Source of the DNA: Collimonas arenae
GTDB lineage: Bacteria; Pseudomonadota; Gammaproteobacteria; Burkholderiales; Burkholderiaceae_D
NCBI RefSeq assembly: GCF_000786695.1
Contig: NZ_CP009962.1
Location: 2,170,001-2,234,000, forward strand
Direction of reading: 5' to 3'
Length of the DNA: 64,000 bases
The translations under genes were made by a program, and so were the position numbers. This document shows, in pieces, positions 1-8,216 of this stretch. Numbering within the stretch: position 1 is the stretch's first letter; each line of letters begins with the position of its first letter. The notes beneath the pieces were generated by a model. It was not told the origin of the DNA. It saw only the letters and a program-made list of their open reading frames with translations, and did no database searches.

Positions 1-117
1 CAATCAATCCGCGTACTCGAAAAGCTGCCTATGAAACGGATTGGCAGTCTGGATGATGTTCCGGGAGAACCGATGAGTCTCCTGTACTGGGCGGGTAACC
101 AACACCCCGTTAGCTAA
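1..117 (+). CDS. C-terminal fragment of an unidentified protein
   Basis: An open frame runs from the window edge to a TAA at 115-117, giving 38 residues. The segment LPMKRIGSLDDV resembles the region near the C-terminus of short-chain dehydrogenases (P-x-K-R-x-G...D-V), but the residues after it do not continue like that family. It may be a frameshifted remnant or an unrelated reading frame. Without the upstream sequence no function can be given. Confidence 0.25.
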   Translation, partial: QSIRVLEKLPMKRIGSLDDVPGEPMSLLYWAGNQHPVS

Positions 118-224
118 TAGCAGGGATACAGTCCGGACTGTAAATTCAGAGCACAGTTGACTGGACGTACAGCTCTTGCGAATTCCCCTTGTTTCGTCTG
201 GCGTCAGTGACTACACTCGAACTG

Positions 225-236
225 TACCGATCGGTA
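225..236. promoter_or_regulatory. Palindromic operator-like site TACCGATCGGTA
   Basis: A perfect 12-bp palindrome lies 54 bases before the start of the DUF1348 gene at 290. Sites of this form are typical of TetR-family repressors, and a TetR gene is the second gene of this apparent operon, so autoregulation is the simplest reading. The rest of 118-289 shows no gene. Confidence 0.5.
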
Positions 237-289
237 AAGAGTCGCATTTTCGGTACGCCATTTCAACGTTAACTTTATAAGGTACACAC

Positions 290-760
290 ATGAGCACACG
301 ACCACCTCTCCCGCCCTTCAACCGCGACAGCGCAATCCAGAAAGTACGTCTGGCCGAAGACGGCTGGAACACACGCAACCCGGAAAAAGTCGCGCTCGCC
401 TATACCGAAGACAGCTGGTGGCGCAACCGCGTGGAATTTGTCCAGGGTCGCGCCGCCATCGTCGGGCTGTTGAGCCGCAAATGGGCGCGCGAACTGGAAT
501 ACCGCCTGATCAAAGAATTGTGGGCATTTGACGGCAACCGTATTGCGGTGCGCTTTGCCTATGAATACCATGACGATTCGGGTCAGTGGTATCGCGCCTA
601 CGGTAACGAGAACTGGGAGTTTGCGGAGGACGGCCTGATGCGCTGGCGTCACGCCAGCATCAATGAAGCGCCGATTCCGGCTAGCGAGCGCAAATTCCAT
701 TGGGACCTGAACGGGCCAAGGCCGGCGGACCATCCGGGGCTGAGCGATATGGGCTTTTGA
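290..760 (+). CDS. DUF1348 / nuclear transport factor 2-like protein
   Basis: A 156-residue protein of the DUF1348 family, a small SnoaL/NTF2-like alpha+beta barrel fold. Tryptophan- and arginine-rich stretches typical of the family are visible (EDSWWRNR near residues 41-48, [21 protein letters not shown] near 92-112, and HWDLNGPRP near the end). No catalytic role is established for this family. A TetR-type regulator follows 35 bases after the stop, and a palindromic operator lies upstream, so the pair is probably one repressor-controlled transcript. DUF1348 genes often sit beside TetR regulators. Length fits the family. The start is supported by a short AAGG-containing stretch just upstream. 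Confidence 0.85.
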   Translation: MSTRPPLPPFNRDSAIQKVRLAEDGWNTRNPEKVALAYTEDSWWRNRVEFVQGRAAIVGLLSRKWARELEYRLIKELWAFDGNRIAVRFAYEYHDDSGQWYRAYGNENWEFAEDGLMRWRHASINEAPIPASERKFHWDLNGPRPADHPGLSDMGF

Positions 761-795
761 ATAACAGGAACGGACAGGAACGAACAGGAAGCAAG

Positions 796-1350
796 ATGGC
801 AAGAATGATCGCGGAACGGGGTGATGTGGTGGTTATGCTGGCGGAAGTGTTCCGCGTCTACGGCTTCGAAGGGGCCAGCCTGGCACGCATCACCGAGGGG
901 ACCAAGCTGGGCAAGGGCAGTATCTATCATTTTTTCCCGGGTGGGAAAGAAGAGATGGCCGAGGCCGTGCTGTGTGAAATCGATGTCTGGTTCCGTACTC
1001 ATGTGTTCGTGCCGTTACGCCAAGGCGCGGATGCTGCAAGCGCTATCGACGATATGTTCCGCGAAGTAGGCCACTACTTCCTGTCCGGTCGGAAAGTGTG
1101 TCTGGTTGGCGTGTTCGCGCTTGGCAATGAGCGCGATCGTTTTGCCGAGAAGGTCAAAAGCTATTTTGTCGAATGGGTTGCTGCGCTGGAAGCGGCGTTG
1201 CTGCGCGCTGGCAAAGATGCCGCCAATGCCGCGGCTCTGGCCGAGGAGGTGGTGGGAGGCATCCAGGGTGCGCTGGTGCTGGCGCGCGCCTTCGATCGTC
1301 CAGCCGTGTTCATGGCTGCCATGCAGCGCTTGAGGCAACGGCTGATATAA
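796..1350 (+). CDS. TetR/AcrR family transcriptional regulator
   Basis: A 184-residue one-component repressor. The N-terminal helix-turn-helix spans about residues 10-55 and includes the recognition-helix pattern GKGSIYHFFPGGKEEM, as in the LmrA/YxaF branch of TetR proteins. The C-terminal half would be the ligand-binding and dimer domain. I chose the ATG at 796, preceded by AGGAAG, over an in-frame start at 700 that would overlap the upstream gene and add a low-complexity tail. It follows the DUF1348 gene directly and probably regulates both genes through the palindrome at 225-236. The ligand is unknown. Confidence 0.85.
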   Translation: MARMIAERGDVVVMLAEVFRVYGFEGASLARITEGTKLGKGSIYHFFPGGKEEMAEAVLCEIDVWFRTHVFVPLRQGADAASAIDDMFREVGHYFLSGRKVCLVGVFALGNERDRFAEKVKSYFVEWVAALEAALLRAGKDAANAAALAEEVVGGIQGALVLARAFDRPAVFMAAMQRLRQRLI

Positions 1351-1744
1351 AGTCCTGTGCATCGTCGGGCTTCGCTGGCGCGACGTCGTGCAGGCCCTTG
1401 CCAGGCATGGTGCATTAGTTGTTTTGATATTGCCTTGCCATTGATTTTATGACAGCATTGCCGCGATTTTTTTGCATTGTCAGACCGAGCGTTTGACGTA
1501 TTTCTTTGTTTCTTGTTTGTAAGCTTGCCAGGCGTTCTGACTGGCTTCTGGCGCAGCATGGTATCGAAATAAGTCCTGCCGCAAGTGATCCGAGCGGCAA
1601 TGCGCTATTCTCAAATATTTCCAATTGGTAATAATTGCTGAATTCAAAAAACGTTCTCCCGCGCGGAGATTCGTGGCGGCGAAGTCTGGCCGGGCATCGC
1701 GCATGCCTTGCATTGTTACCTGTTTAAGAAACGAAAGGAAATAG
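1351..1744. other. Intergenic region upstream of gltS
   Basis: About 390 bases without a convincing gene. The last part carries the ribosome-binding site for gltS (GAAAGGAAATAG just before 1745). An AT-richer stretch near 1600-1650 could hold the promoter, but I cannot assign boxes with confidence. Confidence 0.5.
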
Positions 1745-2956
1745 ATGATTAACTTGGACACCCTGGAAACATTAGTCGCTGCATCGCTGGTACTGTTGCT
1801 GGGTCGTAAGCTGGTGTCGGCTTCTTCGCTGCTGAAGACCTACAGCATTCCGGAGCCGGTTGTGGGCGGTTTGCTGATCGCATTGCTGTTGTTTGCACTG
1901 CGTAGTTTCTCGAGTGTTCAGGTGCAATTCGACGGCAGCCTGCAGGGGCCGTTGATGCTGGCCTTTTTTGCGACCATCGGCCTGAACGCCAATCTTGCCA
2001 GCCTGAAAGCCGGCGGCCGTACGCTGGCATTGTTCCTGGTTGTAGTGCTGGGTTTGCTGGTGTTGCAGGACACAATCGGCATCGGCATGGCAAAGATGAT
2101 GGGACTCGACCCTCTGATCGGTTTGCTGGGAGCGTCTATTTCGCTATCGGGTGGTCATGGTACGGGCGCTGCCTGGGGCCGGGTGTTTTCCGAGCGCCAC
2201 GGCTTGGCGGCAGCGACCGAAATTGCGATTGCCTGCGCCACTTTCGGCCTGATATTGGGTGGCTTGATCGGCGGGCCGGTGGCCGGGTTTCTGGTCAAGC
2301 GCGTCAAATTGCCGGGTGCCGAGTCTGCGACGGCGAATCACGACAGAACGCCGTTGAGTTTCGAGCAGCCTAAAGCCGAACAGCTGATCACGCCGCAAGC
2401 CTTCATCGAAGCGCTGGCATTGATCGCGGTCAGTCTTTCGGCCGGCACGCTGATTGCCAACCAATTGAATGGCACGGCGTTTGAATTGCCGACTTTTGTC
2501 TGTGTGTTGTTCGTCGGCGTTTTGCTCAGTAACGGCTTGTCGCTGCTGGCCGGCTACAAGATTTTCGAGCGCGCCATCTTGTTGCTGGGTAATGTCAGTT
2601 TGTCCCTGTTCCTGGCGATGGCGTTGATGAGCTTGCGCCTGTGGGACCTGGCGTCGCTGGCGTTACCGGTCTTGTTGATCCTGGCGGTGCAGGCCGCAGC
2701 CATGGCGGCTTATGCCGTCTTCGTGACGTTCCGCATCATGGGCAAGAACTATGACGCGGCCGTGCTGGCGGCCGGTCACTGCGGCTTTGGCCTGGGCGCG
2801 ACACCGACCGCGATTGCCAACATGCAGGCGGTGACAGACCGCTTCGGTCCTTCGCCGCTGGCGTTTCTGGTGGTGCCGATGGTGAGCGCATTCTTCATCG
2901 ATATTGCGAATGCGATTGTCATCAAACTGTTCCTGGCGTTGCCGATATATAACTGA
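1745..2956 (+). CDS. gltS: Sodium/glutamate symporter
   Basis: A 403-residue inner-membrane protein of the GltS (ESS) family, which imports glutamate with sodium ions. Many hydrophobic segments cover the protein. The two glycine-rich re-entrant motifs of the family are visible: GGHGTGAAWG at residues 136-145 and GHCGFGLGATPTAIANM near residues 343-359. Length matches the E. coli protein closely. A good ribosome-binding site (AAGGAAA) precedes the ATG. It stands alone on its strand and is followed within six bases of the stop codon by a short inverted-repeat element whose internal hairpins could end transcription. Confidence 0.95.
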   Translation: MINLDTLETLVAASLVLLLGRKLVSASSLLKTYSIPEPVVGGLLIALLLFALRSFSSVQVQFDGSLQGPLMLAFFATIGLNANLASLKAGGRTLALFLVVVLGLLVLQDTIGIGMAKMMGLDPLIGLLGASISLSGGHGTGAAWGRVFSERHGLAAATEIAIACATFGLILGGLIGGPVAGFLVKRVKLPGAESATANHDRTPLSFEQPKAEQLITPQAFIEALALIAVSLSAGTLIANQLNGTAFELPTFVCVLFVGVLLSNGLSLLAGYKIFERAILLLGNVSLSLFLAMALMSLRLWDLASLALPVLLILAVQAAAMAAYAVFVTFRIMGKNYDAAVLAAGHCGFGLGATPTAIANMQAVTDRFGPSPLAFLVVPMVSAFFIDIANAIVIKLFLALPIYN

Positions 2957-2961
2957 CACTA

Positions 2962-3143
2962 ACAGGCTGTTGCGAACACAGATGGCTAGGCGCTCCGACG
3001 AAGACAGTACGAGTAGTACGGCCAGGAGGGTGCAGCAGGGGGTTCAGACGACACTGTCGTCTGCCTGCGGAACGCCCCGGGCTTGCAAGCCCGGGCGCGC
3101 CCTGCAAGGGCAACAACGCCAGGTTGATTTTTCAACAGCCTCT
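2962..3143. repeat. Inverted-repeat element, family 1, copy 1 (MITE-like)
   Basis: A 182-bp segment starting ACAGGCTGTTGCGAACACAG and ending CAACAGCCTCT, so its ends are inverted copies of each other. Closely similar segments recur at 19571-19750 and 21269-21385. It carries two internal hairpins, CAGACGACACTGTCGTCTG and CCCGGGCTTGCAAGCCCGGG. No transposase is encoded, so it would be a non-autonomous element. Its left end lies a few bases after the gltS stop, where it may serve as a terminator. Confidence 0.85.
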
Positions 3144-3212
3144 AAGCTAGCCGAGGCGGGTTGAATCGGGAATGCCGTCCAGTCACTGGCGACTATAATC
3201 AAGAGAGTTCTT

Positions 3213-3887
3213 ATGCGGGAGGCGGTCATGCGCGTCTCAAACCGGTTGGCTCTCTTCAACATCGTGGCGACCCTGGCTTACCTGGGGCTCGCGATTCTCG
3301 GCGGTGGCGGCTTTTCTGCTTTTTTCTCGCATCCGCCGCTGGTCTTCCTTACTATCGTATTTCTCATCATGTCTGGCGTCGGGCTTTTCAGTCGCGGCAA
3401 TTTGAGTTCGGTTGAACGCGAAGATCGCGGCAATCGCTGGGTCTTGCCGGTCTTCGCTCTGATCGGCGTATTGTCGGCCTGGTTGCCGGCTTATGCCGAC
3501 CGGATCGGAATCTTGACATTTGGCGGCGATACGATGCGCTGGCTTGGGGTGATTCTTTTTGTTATCGGCGGCGTGTTGCGGCTGTGGCCGGTGTTCATAC
3601 TTGGCTTGCGTTTCAGCGGCCTGGTGGTGATCCAGCCGGGCCATAGCCTGGTGACGGGTGGCATGTACGGCGTCATCCGCCATCCCAGTTATCTGGGCAT
3701 GATGATTAATGCAGTGGGATGGGCATTGGCCTTTCGTTCCGGCGTCGGCGTAATGCTTGCTGTGCTGCTGCTGGTGCCGTTGATCGCCCGTATACGCGCG
3801 GAAGAAGCGCTGCTACACAGCCAGTTCGGCGCCGAATACGACGCCTACTGCGCCCGTACTGCGCGCCTGATTCCAGGGCTTTATTGA
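3213..3887 (+). CDS. Isoprenylcysteine carboxyl methyltransferase-family membrane protein
   Basis: A 224-residue protein with about five hydrophobic segments and the C-terminal signature of the ICMT/PEMT methyltransferase superfamily: GGMYGVIRHPSYLGMM (the RHPxYxG motif) followed by EEALLHSQFGAEYDAYCARTARLIPGLY. In related enzymes these residues bind S-adenosylmethionine at the membrane. Bacterial members are widespread and mostly uncharacterised, so the substrate is unknown. The ATG at 3213 has an AAGAGAG site; a second in-frame ATG at 3228 also has a GGGAGG site and may be the true start. It is flanked by the repeat element and a GNAT gene and does not look like part of an operon. Confidence 0.85.
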   Translation: MREAVMRVSNRLALFNIVATLAYLGLAILGGGGFSAFFSHPPLVFLTIVFLIMSGVGLFSRGNLSSVEREDRGNRWVLPVFALIGVLSAWLPAYADRIGILTFGGDTMRWLGVILFVIGGVLRLWPVFILGLRFSGLVVIQPGHSLVTGGMYGVIRHPSYLGMMINAVGWALAFRSGVGVMLAVLLLVPLIARIRAEEALLHSQFGAEYDAYCARTARLIPGLY

Positions 3888-4024
3888 GGCAAGCCATCGC
3901 TGCAAGAGGATAGGCATCGCAAACCGCCGAGCCGGATGGAGTGCATAATTGTGGCGCCTATGCCGGCACTTGCGCCTCATGTATATTGACGACTCCTCTA
4001 TGAATACCTGTCATCGAGCCACAA

Positions 4025-4600
4025 ATGCCTTTACCACTCATCGGTTCTCGTATCCAGCTCCGGCTTCTGCAGGAATCCGATGCCGCCGCGCTTGTTGCGG
4101 CAGCGTCGGACGGCGAGTTATGGAATCTTCCTTTTACAGTCGTGCCTTCGGCCCTGACTGTCGATACCTACATTGAGACCGCTCTCAATGGATGCCGGGC
4201 CAGCACGGTTTTGCCGTTTGTCACGGAAATGAAAGCCAGCGGCCAGGTTATCGGCTGCACGCGGTTCTGGAAAATCGACGGCAACAACCGCAAAGCGGAA
4301 ATCGGCCATACCTGGATTGCAGCATCGTGGCAGCGCAGCTTCGTCAATACAGAGGCCAAATATCTCATGCTGCGTTACGCATTCGAAGAACTGCACTGCG
4401 TACGCGTCCAGTTCCAAACCGATGAAATCAATGACAAATCGCGTGCGGCGATTTTGCGGCTCGGCGCTAAGCAAGAGGGCATCATCCGGAACGAAAGAAT
4501 CATGCAGGACGGGCGCAAGCGCAACTCGGTACGCTTTAGCATCATCGATGACGAGTGGGCTGCGGTGAAGATGAATTTGGAAGCACGCCTGCAAGCTTAG
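4025..4600 (+). CDS. GNAT family N-acetyltransferase (RimJ/RimL type)
   Basis: A 191-residue acetyl-CoA-dependent acetyltransferase of the RimJ/RimL-like Acetyltransf_3 group. The protein opens with GSRIQLRLLQESDAAALV, the usual first strand and helix. Further on it shows AEIGHTWIAASWQRSFVNTEAKYLMLRYAFE, the acetyl-CoA binding region, and ends with LRLGAKQEGIIRNERIMQDGRKRNSVRFSIIDDEW, typical for this group. Relatives acetylate N-termini of ribosomal proteins or small amines; the substrate here cannot be told from sequence. It stands 55 bases before the aminotransferase gene, on the same strand. Confidence 0.9.
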   Translation: MPLPLIGSRIQLRLLQESDAAALVAAASDGELWNLPFTVVPSALTVDTYIETALNGCRASTVLPFVTEMKASGQVIGCTRFWKIDGNNRKAEIGHTWIAASWQRSFVNTEAKYLMLRYAFEELHCVRVQFQTDEINDKSRAAILRLGAKQEGIIRNERIMQDGRKRNSVRFSIIDDEWAAVKMNLEARLQA

Positions 4601-4655
4601 ACCGCACCGTCAGATTGCCTGTTGCACGTTGAGAATCGATTCAAGGATGGATCAC

Positions 4656-5999
4656 ATGACGCATATATTTCATCGAAATCCCCGGCAGAGCTTGCCGGTC
4701 GCGGTCGGTGGCGAGGGTATCGAACTGATCGATCAAAGCGGCAAGCGCTATATCGATGCCTGCGGCGGCGCCGCGGTTTCTTGCCTGGGTCATGGTCATC
4801 CACGGGTAGTCAACGCGATCAAGGCGCAAGTCGATACGCTGGCGTATGCGCATACCTCGTTCTTCACGACTGCGGCTGCCGAAGAGTTGGCCAGCATGCT
4901 GGCGGCGTCTGCGCCGGGCAGTCTGAACCATGTCTATTTTGTCTCCGGCGGTTCGGAAGCGGTCGAGGCCGGGCTCAAGCTGGCGCGCCAATATTACGTT
5001 GAGATAGGGCAGGCGCAGCGCCGGTTTTTCATTGCGCGCCGTCAGAGCTATCACGGCAATACGCTGGCGGCGCTTTCCATCGGTGGCAATGCCTGGCGTC
5101 GCGAAGCATTTTTGCCCTTGCTGATTCCGGCGCATCACGTTGCGCCTTGCTATGCTTATCGCGATCAATTGGCTGGTGAGTCCGATGCGCAGTATGTGCA
5201 AAGGCTGGCCGATGAGCTTGAGCAGAAAATCCTGGAGATCGGCAGCGATAAGGTGGCTACATTCGTCGCCGAAACCGTCGTTGGCGCCACTGCCGGCGCG
5301 GTGCCGCCGCTGGCCGACTACTTCAGGAAAATCCGCGCAGTGTGCGACAAATACGGCGTATTGCTGATGCTGGACGAGGTGATGTCCGGCATGGGTCGCA
5401 CCGGATATCTGTTTGCCTGTGAGGAAGACCGGGTCGAACCGGATATCGTGATCATCGCCAAAGGTTTGGGCGCCGGCTATCAGCCGATAGGCGCTATGAT
5501 CTGTTCGGACAAGATATTCAACGCCGTGGTGGAGGGTTCCGGCTTTTTCCAGCATGGCCATACCTATATTGGCCACGCTACGGCTTGCGCGGCAGCGCTG
5601 GCGGTGCAAACCGTCATCCAGGAAGAAAATTTGCTGGCCAATGTCCGCCAGCGTGGAGAACAGTTGCAACAGCGCTTGCGCGAAGTCTTTGCCGAGCATC
5701 CGCATGTCGGCGATATTCGCGGCCGCGGCTTGTTTGTCGGCGTCGAACTGGTGGCCGACCGCGCCAGCAAACAGCCGCTGGCGCCTGCGCAACGCACGCA
5801 TGCCAAAGTCAAAGCGGAAGCCATGGCCAGGGGGTTGCTGGTGTATCCGATGGGCGGTACTATCGATGGCCGGCAGGGCGACCATGTACTGTTGGCGCCG
5901 CCATTCATTTGCAACGCCATCGATATCGATGAAATCGTCCATCGCCTGGCGCCGGCGATAGACGCCGCGACCGGCTATGCAACGGCGCCCGGGAGCTGA
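4656..5999 (+). CDS. Class III aminotransferase (PLP-dependent)
   Basis: A 447-residue pyridoxal-phosphate aminotransferase of the class III (omega-aminotransferase) family. Visible landmarks are the cofactor-site VSGGSEAVEAGLKLAR, the aspartate motif LLMLDEVMSGMGRTG, and the Schiff-base lysine in IIAKGLGAGYQP at about residue 269. I chose the ATG at 4656, nine bases after AAGG; an ATG at 4647 and a TTG at 4629 lie in frame upstream. The next gene begins two bases after the stop, so the two are translationally coupled. The amino donor is unknown; relatives act on beta-alanine, putrescine or diamino acids. Confidence 0.9.
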   Translation: MTHIFHRNPRQSLPVAVGGEGIELIDQSGKRYIDACGGAAVSCLGHGHPRVVNAIKAQVDTLAYAHTSFFTTAAAEELASMLAASAPGSLNHVYFVSGGSEAVEAGLKLARQYYVEIGQAQRRFFIARRQSYHGNTLAALSIGGNAWRREAFLPLLIPAHHVAPCYAYRDQLAGESDAQYVQRLADELEQKILEIGSDKVATFVAETVVGATAGAVPPLADYFRKIRAVCDKYGVLLMLDEVMSGMGRTGYLFACEEDRVEPDIVIIAKGLGAGYQPIGAMICSDKIFNAVVEGSGFFQHGHTYIGHATACAAALAVQTVIQEENLLANVRQRGEQLQQRLREVFAEHPHVGDIRGRGLFVGVELVADRASKQPLAPAQRTHAKVKAEAMARGLLVYPMGGTIDGRQGDHVLLAPPFICNAIDIDEIVHRLAPAIDAATGYATAPGS

Positions 6000-6001
6000 C
6001 A

Positions 6002-6574
6002 ATGCATCAACCCAGCCGTTTGCCGGCGTTTGAGCCGGAGCAGGCCAGTCCTGAGCAGAGAGCCCTGCTGGATGCCATCCTGGCAGGACCGAGGAAGAGT
6101 TTGAATGGCCCGTTCGTGGCCTGGATCCATAGCCCGCAGCTGGGCGACCTGGCACAGCGTCTTGGCGCGTTCTGCCGTTATGAAAGCGGCTTGCCGTTGC
6201 GCTTGTCCGAGTTGGCGATTTTGACGACGGCTGCGCATTGGCAATCGCAGGCAGAGTGGTATATCCATCTGCCGATTGCACTGGAAGCGGGTTTGTCGCC
6301 GACGCTGGCGGAGCAGATACGTCTTGGCGGCATCCCGCACTTCAGCGACGGCGACGATGAATTGATCTGGCGCTTTGCGAACGAGCTATATCAGGATAAG
6401 CGCGTATCCGCTACTGTCTACGAGCGAGCCTGCAGCCGCTTCGGTCTGCAAGTGGTTGTGAACCTGGTGGCCCTGCTTGGTTATTACGGGCTGGTGGCGA
6501 TGACATTGAATGTATTTGAAATGCGTGCAGAAGGGCAGCTCAGCCTGCCGTTTGCCGAGCCGCCCGGTACGTAA
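6002..6574 (+). CDS. Carboxymuconolactone decarboxylase-family protein
   Basis: A 190-residue protein of the CMD/AhpD-like all-helical fold. The pattern FCRYESGLPLRLSELAILTTAAHWQSQAEWYIHLPIALEAGLSP is characteristic, with a histidine late in the motif; the CxxC pair of peroxidase-type AhpD members is absent. Its start lies two bases after the aminotransferase stop, so the two genes form an operon and probably act on the same small-molecule pathway. The reaction itself cannot be predicted: family members decarboxylate, hydrolyse lactones or reduce peroxides. Confidence 0.85.
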   Translation: MHQPSRLPAFEPEQASPEQRALLDAILAGPRKSLNGPFVAWIHSPQLGDLAQRLGAFCRYESGLPLRLSELAILTTAAHWQSQAEWYIHLPIALEAGLSPTLAEQIRLGGIPHFSDGDDELIWRFANELYQDKRVSATVYERACSRFGLQVVVNLVALLGYYGLVAMTLNVFEMRAEGQLSLPFAEPPGT

Positions 6575-6605
6575 GGAGATTTGCGCCGCTTACATCCCCG
6601 GGTTG

Positions 6606-7400
6606 TCACTTTGATGCGGATGACAGCGAATCCATTCCGCTGCGCCGGATCTCATCCTGTGCAGCCGGCGACGCCAGGTAGTGAATCAGGCTTCTTGCTG
6701 CATCAGGATGCGCGGCGTTGATGGGAATGCCGGCGGCAAAGGTGGTAATGCTTTGCGCTTCCTCCGGGATTTTCCCGACGAAATCCGCACCGCTCACCGG
6801 CAACAGTTCGCTGACCTGCTGGAATCCAAGTTCATATTCCCCTTTGGCGACCAGGCTGGCTACCGGCGTTTTCTGGATCATGTGCGCCTTGCGTTTGACC
6901 TGGTCTTCAATTCCGAGCAGCTTGAATAGCTTGGTTTCTATGTAGACGCCGCTGGCGCTGTCCGAATAGGCGATGGACTTGGCGTTCAACAAGGTTTGCC
7001 GGAGGGCGGCTATTGTGTTGATGTCCGGCTTGGTGGAGCCCGCCCTGACTACCATGCCAATCCGGGAATCCGCCAAGTTCTGGCGGCTGTCGGCAAGCAC
7101 TTTTCCTTGTCTGATCAAATCATCCAGGGCATAACCGACCATGATCACGACATCGGCCGGTTCGCCATGCGCCAGCCGGTTGGGAATCGCTTCAGGAGCC
7201 GCTCCCATCGATGGCCCCCAGGCCGTTGTCAGCGTATTGCCGGTAGTTTGTTCGAATCCGGGAGCGAGCGCCTTGTAGGCAGCGCTAAAGCCGCCGGAGT
7301 TCATGACGTTGATGTCTTCAGCCCGGGCATTCCCGGAAAACTGGGCAATGCCAAGGACAAGTCCGGCCAGCCAGAGGGAAAATTGCATTTTGCGGCGCAT
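6606..7400 (-). CDS. Periplasmic ModA-like substrate-binding protein
   Basis: A 264-residue secreted binding protein. An N-terminal signal peptide (MRRKMQFSLWLAGLVLGIAQ..., cleavage near NARA-ED) precedes a type II binding-protein fold with the SBP_bac_11 / molybdate-binding-like pattern (VMNSGGFSAAYKALAPGFEQ at the start of the mature protein and GEPADVVIMVGYALDDLI). No permease or ATPase lies nearby, so it is an orphan. Members of this group are often annotated as molybdate-binding ModA, but solitary copies may bind other oxyanions or organic acids. It faces the CMD gene convergently. Confidence 0.85.
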   Translation of the reverse strand: MRRKMQFSLWLAGLVLGIAQFSGNARAEDINVMNSGGFSAAYKALAPGFEQTTGNTLTTAWGPSMGAAPEAIPNRLAHGEPADVVIMVGYALDDLIRQGKVLADSRQNLADSRIGMVVRAGSTKPDINTIAALRQTLLNAKSIAYSDSASGVYIETKLFKLLGIEDQVKRKAHMIQKTPVASLVAKGEYELGFQQVSELLPVSGADFVGKIPEEAQSITTFAAGIPINAAHPDAARSLIHYLASPAAQDEIRRSGMDSLSSASK

Positions 7401-7521
7401 AGCGGCTTCCTGTTGTTAAATTCCGGCGCGCGGAATTTTTTCATAATTGCGTAAGAATATCTTATCCGGAAGACTGGCCGCTGTCTGGGGGAGCAACCCT
7501 GTCAGTTGCCTTCATGACGCG

Positions 7522-7630
7522 CTGACAGGCCCGGAGGCGAGTAAAATACCGGCGGCGGTAGGCATGGCGCTGGCGATGACCCGTAAGCACAATATTGTCA
7601 GACTGCTATAACTTAATGGTTTTGACTGGA
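7522..7630 (+). repeat. 109-bp duplicated rarD upstream segment, copy A
   Basis: This segment aligns without gaps to 9225-9333, which lies directly before the small ORF and intact rarD. Shared runs include GAGGCGAGTAAAATACCGGC and TTAATGGTTTTGACTGGA. In copy A the shared sequence runs straight into the middle of a rarD copy, so it marks an incomplete duplication of the rarD upstream region. Confidence 0.85.
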
Positions 7631-8090
7631 TTTTCTTGTGGGTGCCGTTGCACGGCCGTGCGCTGGAAGTGTCGCCGGGTTATTTCCTGCTGCCATTGAC
7701 GATGGTGCTGGTCGGTCGTTTCTATTATCAGGAGCGGTTGGATATCGTCCAGTGGCTGGCGGTCGCCTGCGCTTTGATGGGCGTGCTGCATGAGCTGTGG
7801 ATGACGGGTAGTTTTGCCTGGTCGACGCTGGTGGTCGCGCTCGGTTATCCGCCTTACTTTATCTTGCGTCGCAAGATCAACGCCAATCCGGTGGTGGTGT
7901 TTGCGCTTGAGCTTGCCTGGGGCTACTGAGCACGGTGGCGCTGGGCGTTATCTGGGCGCCAGCCGGTTGCTGTCAATGGCCTTGCTCGGCATCCTTGGCT
8001 ATGTCGAGCCGGTGTTGCTGGTTGGCGTTGCGCTCCTGTTTTTCGGGGAGGCTTTGGCGCCGGGACAACTGGCGACCTATATTCCTATCT
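7626..8090 (+). pseudogene. Truncated, internally deleted rarD copy
   Basis: This stretch matches bases 9840-10402 of intact rarD at high identity. Compared with the intact copy, the first 511 bases (including the small ORF and the rarD start) are missing, with the join at a shared CTGGA. A further 97 bases are missing at a shared GCCT near 7918, and one more base is lost near 7948. The 97-base loss shifts the frame and a TGA follows at once. The copy also stops matching after ATCT at 8090, so the last 28 or so codons are gone. It cannot make a working transporter. Confidence 0.9.
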
Positions 8091-8216
8091 TTGATGCGAA
8101 ATACTAAGAATTGTCACGGTTCCACTTAAAATCTCTTGGCTATTGAGCGCAATTGATATATTTGTTCTAAGAGCTGTTACAAACGCACCAGATTTGATTA
8201 ATTTGAAGGATTTGCC

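Noticed and set aside
4641..6281. Long open frame on the minus strand opposite the aminotransferase and CMD genes
   Set aside because: It is a mirror of real coding sequence. It lacks recognisable domains and is explained by codon bias in GC-rich genes.
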